Part shown: positions 60,058 through 64,000 of the stretch, one piece after another
Layout: each line of letters opens with the position of its first letter
Numbering within the stretch: the first letter of the stretch is position 1
DNA from: Bradyrhizobium sp.
Lineage (GTDB): Bacteria; Pseudomonadota; Alphaproteobacteria; Rhizobiales; Xanthobacteraceae
Reading direction: 5' to 3'
NCBI RefSeq assembly: GCF_027307225.1
Contig: NZ_DAHUXJ010000116.1
Span: forward strand, 1 to 64,000
Length of the DNA stretch: 64,000 nucleotides
Notes under the pieces: model-generated
Seen by the model: the letters and a program-made list of their open reading frames with translations, nothing else
Database searches by the model: none
What the model was told of the DNA's origin: nothing
Made by a program: the position numbers and the translations under genes

Positions 60058-60444
60058 ATGAGCGTTCGATTTCAAAAGACCCCAAGTGGGGAAGTCGCAA
60101 TCCTTCCAAAGAAGGAATATGAACTTTTGGTCGCCAAAGCGGCGGAAGCTGAGGAAGATACCGGCACGGCCCGTCTTGTCGCGCATGCACGCGAGGAAAT
60201 TGAAAACGGTGGCCCGCTGTTACCCAAGAGCGTCGTGGACCGCTTAGCAAACGCGGAAAATCCCGTGCGGGTTTTGCGCGAATGGCGTGGCGAAACTCAG
60301 ATGTACCTGTCCTTCAAGACGGATCTGAGCCAGGGGTATATCTCAGACATCGAAAGCGGGCGCCGGGTTGGAACGGTGGCGGCTCTCCGGCGCATCGCGA
60401 ACGTGCTAAACGTGCCTCTCGATCTACTCGTCCAAGAAGACTGA
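60058..60444 (+). CDS. XRE-type antitoxin
   Basis: 128 aa. The N-terminal part (about 1-65: EVAILPKKEYELLVAKAAEAEEDTGTARLV) resembles a toxin-wrapping arm, and the C-terminal part (about 70-126) is an HTH (LREWRGETQMYLSFKTDLSQGYISDIESGRRVGTVAALRRIANVLNVPLDLL). This pairs with the RelE toxin and probably represses via the ATATCGCGATAT site. It ends 4 bp before the convergent pheT stop. Confidence 0.92.
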   Translation: MSVRFQKTPSGEVAILPKKEYELLVAKAAEAEEDTGTARLVAHAREEIENGGPLLPKSVVDRLANAENPVRVLREWRGETQMYLSFKTDLSQGYISDIESGRRVGTVAALRRIANVLNVPLDLLVQED

Positions 60445-60448
60445 GTGC

Positions 60449-62854
60449 TCAACGCAGAGCGCCGCCGGTCTTCTTGTTGACCTCCGCCACGATCTTGGCG
60501 GCGACCGCCTCGATCTCCTGGTCGGTCATGGTCTTTTCGCGGGGCTGGATGGTCACGGCGATCGCGACAGACTTCTTGGCCTCGTCGATGCCCTTGCCTT
60601 CGTAGACGTCGAACACGGTGACACCGGTGATGAGTTTCTTGTCGACGCTCGAGGCCGCGCGCAGGATGTCGCCGGCCTTCACCATGCGGTCGACGATGAA
60701 AGCAAAATCGCGCGACACCGGCTGGAATGCCGACAGCTCGATCGCTGGCCTGGCGCGGGTCGGCCGCTGCTTGCCGTCCGGAATGCGATCGAGGATGACT
60801 TCAAAGGCGATCAGCGGACCGTCGGCGCCGAGTTTCTCCAGCGCGCGCGGATGCAGTTCGCCGAAATGACCGAGCACGTTCTGCGGTCCGATCTGGATGG
60901 TGCCGGAACGGCCGGGATGCAGCCAGCTGGTGCCGCCGGGCACGACCTGCAGCGCCTGTATCGGCGCGCCTGCGGCCGCGAGCACCGCAAAAGCATCGGC
61001 CTTGGCGTCGAACGCATTCGTTGTCGCCGAGCCGGTCCAGTTGCGCCCGAGCCCTGCCTGTGAGGCAAAGCCGTGACGAATGCCGGCGGCCGCAGTGAGT
61101 TGCTCATCCGGCCTATCGCCCCTGAACACCTGGCCGACTTCGAACAGCGCGACATCGGCAAAGCCGCGGTCGGAATTGGCCTGCGCTGCGGTGACGAGAC
61201 CCGGCAGCAGGCTCGGCCGCATGTCGGACAGATCGGCCGCAATCGGGTTGGCGAGCGAAAGCTCTGGCCTGCCGCCGCCAAACAGTTCAGCCTGCGGCTT
61301 CGAGATGAACGACCACGTCACGGCCTCGACCATGCCGCGCGCCGCGAGCGCGCGCTTGGCACGGCGGGTGCGCAGCTGCATCGGCTTGAGCACCGGCTTG
61401 CGCGGCGCCTCGCCGCGTTCGAACGGCGTCATTGGCACCTGATCGACGCCGACGATGCGCACGATTTCCTCGACGATGTCGGCCTTGCCGTGCACGTCCG
61501 AGCGCCATGAGGGGATCGCGACTTTCACCACGGGGCCGCTGCCTGCCACCATGAAACCGAGATGACCGAGGATGCGCTTCATTTCCGGAAACGCGACATC
61601 GATGCCGGCGAGGCGTTTTACTTCCGCCACCGGGAATTCGATGATGCGGTCGTCGCCGAACGCCTTGCCGGCCACGATGTTTTCCGACGGTGTGCCGCCG
61701 CACAGTTCCATCACGAGCCTGGTCGCCATTTCCAGCCCCGGCACCATGAAGGCCGGATCGACGCCGCGCTCGAAGCGGTAGCGCGCATCCGAATTGACGC
61801 CGAGCTTGCGGCCGGTCTGGGCAATGTTGATCTCGTTCCACAGCGCCGATTCGATCAGCACGTCGGTGGTTGTCTCCGAACAGCCGGAGGCTTCGCCGCC
61901 CATGATGCCGGCGAGCGATTCGACGCCCTGCTCATCCGCGATCACGCACATGGAATTGTCGAGCGTGTAGGTGCGGCCGTCGAGTGCAAGTAGCGTCTCG
62001 CCGTCGCGGCCGCGGCGCACCACCAGATCGCCCTTCACCTTGGCTGCGTCGAACACGTGCAGCGGGCGGGCGCGGTCGTAGGTCATGAAGTTGGTGATAT
62101 CGACCAGCGCGTTGATCGGCCGCAAACCGATCGAGGTCAGGCGCTTTTGCAGCCAATCCGGCGAGGGGCCGTTCCTGACGCCGCGCACCAGGCGCAGCGC
62201 GAAGCCGGGGCAGAGATCCGCGTCTTCCACCTTCACCTTCACGGGACAGGGGAATTCGCCTTTGACCTGCTTGATGCCGGGATCCCTGAACTTGCCCATG
62301 TCGGCGGCGGCAAGATCGCGCGCGATGCCGTGCACGCCGGTGCAGTCCTGCCGGTTCGGTGTCAGGTTGATTTCGAAGGTGGGATCGCCGAGCGCCGCCC
62401 ATGCGGCATAGGCCGTACCGATCGGCGCGTCCGCCGGCAGCTCAATGATGCCGTCGTGGTTTTCGGAGATCTTCAGCTCCGCCTCGGAGCACAGCATGCC
62501 GCGGCTCTCGACGCCACGGATGGTGCCGATGCCGAGCGTGATGTCCTTGCCCGGGATGTAGGTACCGGGTGGCGAGAATACGCTGATCAGCCCTGCGCGC
62601 GCATTCGGCGCGCCGCAGACCACCTGCACCGGTGCCGCGCCGCCTCCAGTGTCGACCATGCACACACGCAGGCGATCGGCGTTCGGGTGCTGCTCGGCCG
62701 AGATCACGCGCGCAATGGTGAAGGGCGCGAGCTGCCTGGCCTTGTCTTCAAGGCCCTCGACCTCGAGCCCGATCATGGTGAGCTTGTCGGCGAGCTTTTC
62801 AACGGGCTCGTCGGTGTCGAGATGTTCCTTCAGCCAGGAGAGGGTGAATTTCAT
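60449..62854 (-). CDS. pheT: Phenylalanyl-tRNA synthetase beta subunit
   Basis: 801 aa, the normal length for PheT. It starts with [33 protein letters not shown], has the EMAP/tRNA-binding-like domain (about 40-150), B3/B4 editing region, the B5 domain and a C-terminal anticodon-binding FDX-ACB domain ([27 protein letters not shown] to ALR). It forms the alpha2-beta2 enzyme with PheS encoded upstream. The start codon overlaps the stop of the DUF559 gene (ATGA), which lies inside the pheS-pheT interval, so translation of pheT may now be coupled to the intruding gene. Confidence 0.97.
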   Translation of the reverse strand: MKFTLSWLKEHLDTDEPVEKLADKLTMIGLEVEGLEDKARQLAPFTIARVISAEQHPNADRLRVCMVDTGGGAAPVQVVCGAPNARAGLISVFSPPGTYIPGKDITLGIGTIRGVESRGMLCSEAELKISENHDGIIELPADAPIGTAYAAWAALGDPTFEINLTPNRQDCTGVHGIARDLAAADMGKFRDPGIKQVKGEFPCPVKVKVEDADLCPGFALRLVRGVRNGPSPDWLQKRLTSIGLRPINALVDITNFMTYDRARPLHVFDAAKVKGDLVVRRGRDGETLLALDGRTYTLDNSMCVIADEQGVESLAGIMGGEASGCSETTTDVLIESALWNEINIAQTGRKLGVNSDARYRFERGVDPAFMVPGLEMATRLVMELCGGTPSENIVAGKAFGDDRIIEFPVAEVKRLAGIDVAFPEMKRILGHLGFMVAGSGPVVKVAIPSWRSDVHGKADIVEEIVRIVGVDQVPMTPFERGEAPRKPVLKPMQLRTRRAKRALAARGMVEAVTWSFISKPQAELFGGGRPELSLANPIAADLSDMRPSLLPGLVTAAQANSDRGFADVALFEVGQVFRGDRPDEQLTAAAGIRHGFASQAGLGRNWTGSATTNAFDAKADAFAVLAAAGAPIQALQVVPGGTSWLHPGRSGTIQIGPQNVLGHFGELHPRALEKLGADGPLIAFEVILDRIPDGKQRPTRARPAIELSAFQPVSRDFAFIVDRMVKAGDILRAASSVDKKLITGVTVFDVYEGKGIDEAKKSVAIAVTIQPREKTMTDQEIEAVAAKIVAEVNKKTGGALR

Positions 62855-63240
62855 GGCTGGCCTCGGCTCGCTTCACCTCCCCCCTTGAGGGGGAGGTCGG
62901 TCGGCTTTGCCGACCGGGAGGGGGGTGTTGATCGTGCGATCGTCTCGATGATGGCTTCCAGCACCGACTCGCGATGGCGAAGCACGTCGGTGTTCCAAAA
63001 CCGAAGAACTCGATAGCCCTTCGCGTTCAGCCAAGCTTGGCGCAACCGATCGCGTCGAGCTTCTCGGTCATTGGCGTGCTGACTCCCGTCAAGCTCGACG
63101 ATGAGGCGGTATTCGTGACACGCAAAGTCGACAATGAACGAACCAATCGGGACCTGGCGACGAAAGCTCAGTCCATTGAGACGATGGGCACGCAGCTGGA
63201 TCCAAAGGACGCGTTCAGCATCGGTCATTTCTGATCGCAT
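62851..63240 (-). CDS. DUF559 (Vsr-like) endonuclease-domain protein
   Basis: 129 aa. After [39 protein letters not shown] comes [19 protein letters not shown], giving the Asp/ELDG pattern of the DUF559 family related to very-short-patch-repair nucleases. The last roughly 25 residues ([18 protein letters not shown]) are encoded by the flanking repeat, so the real domain ends near residue 105. Codon 1 at 63240 or the Met four codons later may be the start. The gene interrupts pheST and is flanked by long inverted repeats, like a small mobile cassette. Confidence 0.88.
   Translation of the reverse strand: MRSEMTDAERVLWIQLRAHRLNGLSFRRQVPIGSFIVDFACHEYRLIVELDGSQHANDREARRDRLRQAWLNAKGYRVLRFWNTDVLRHRESVLEAIIETIARSTPPSRSAKPTDLPLKGGGEASRGQP
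62871..62930. repeat. Left inverted repeat of the DUF559 cassette
   Basis: CTTCACCTCCCCCCTTGAGG...GGGAGGGGGG. It contains a nested hairpin (GGTCGGTCGGC...GCCGACC). The reverse complement of 63294-63350 matches it closely over about 57 bp, differing mainly in the inner loop arms (GTCGGC/GCCGAC here, GTTCGC/GCGAAC there), a compensated change. Confidence 0.88.
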
Positions 63241-63293
63241 CGATTTGGCTCGGAATCGATTGATACCTGCGACCGGCCTGTGGGCGGGCGCAG

Positions 63294-63350
63294 TACCCCC
63301 CTCCCGGTTCGCTTCGCGAACCGACCTCCCCCTCAAGGGGGGAGGTGTTC
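63294..63350. repeat. Right inverted repeat of the DUF559 cassette
   Basis: CCCCCCTCCCGGTTCGC...AAGGGGGGAGGTG, the inverse of the repeat at 62871-62930. Together they enclose about 360 bp containing the DUF559 gene between pheS and pheT. Confidence 0.88.
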
Positions 63351-63376
63351 CCCCGTGCGTCACCATCGGGTTATCC

Positions 63377-64000
<624 letters not shown>

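Overview
The window looks like chromosome from a high-GC alphaproteobacterium of the Bradyrhizobium / Rhodopseudomonas group (Nitrobacteraceae). This is inferred from the GC-rich third codon positions, the many dispersed palindromic repeats that I recognise from that group, the many ABC transporters for organic solutes, and the FixJ-type regulator. No tRNA, rRNA, CRISPR array, transposase or prophage module was seen. No database search was run; all family calls rest on motifs, length and context.

Layout. 0.3-8.1 kb (minus): a carbohydrate-type ABC operon (two RbsC-like permeases, periplasmic binding protein, double-ATPase) with two SMP-30/gluconolactonase-like domains, one of them fused to a permease, and a winged-helix regulator upstream. 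8.5-16.4 kb (plus): a dienelactone-hydrolase fusion protein, a complete peptide-family (Dpp/Opp-like) ABC transporter, an SDR and an exported VOC protein, mostly in overlapping stop/start arrangement. 16.4-19.1 kb: a small secreted protein, a TetR regulator with three matching TGACYRGTCA sites, and an MHS-type MFS transporter. 19.5-25 kb: a hypothetical protein, a PilZ-like protein, a FixJ-like response regulator, an L-arabinonate-dehydratase-like IlvD enzyme and an RraA-like aldolase. 25-32.1 kb (minus): an oligopeptidase B-like S9 peptidase, a ferric-type ABC transporter whose binding protein is a pseudogene, and an alanine/serine-glyoxylate aminotransferase-like enzyme. 32.2-35.7 kb: an LssY_C-like protein, an exported SNase-like protein and a large unrecognised protein.

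36-53 kb is the accessory core. Two paralogous caspase-fold proteins, both lacking the catalytic His/Cys pair, and two paralogous membrane-fusion adaptors flank a defence-like island. That island holds a single-chain restriction-modification enzyme, a MazE/PIN toxin-antitoxin pair, an orphan HigA, a RelE-like toxin with its antitoxin, and a 26-codon stump of an hsdR gene, with direct copies of a dispersed repeat on either side of part of it. AsmA, an RND pump and its adaptor follow.

53-60.4 kb holds cell-envelope and housekeeping genes (SGNH hydrolase, TPR protein, NodB-like deacetylase, EI24/CysZ-like membrane protein, YiiX-like hydrolase, amine oxidase) and a RelE/XRE toxin-antitoxin pair. 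60.4-64 kb is the pheST operon, split by a DUF559 nuclease gene that is bounded by long inverted repeats.

The most unusual signals are: (i) sets of hairpin modules bounded by CTAG, found in mixed pairs at several intergenic sites; (ii) two unrelated small nucleases (GIY-YIG and DUF559), each held between palindromic repeats; (iii) the two pseudo-caspase plus adaptor blocks around the defence island; (iv) a binding-protein pseudogene whose frameshift is explained exactly by a 10-bp tandem duplication.
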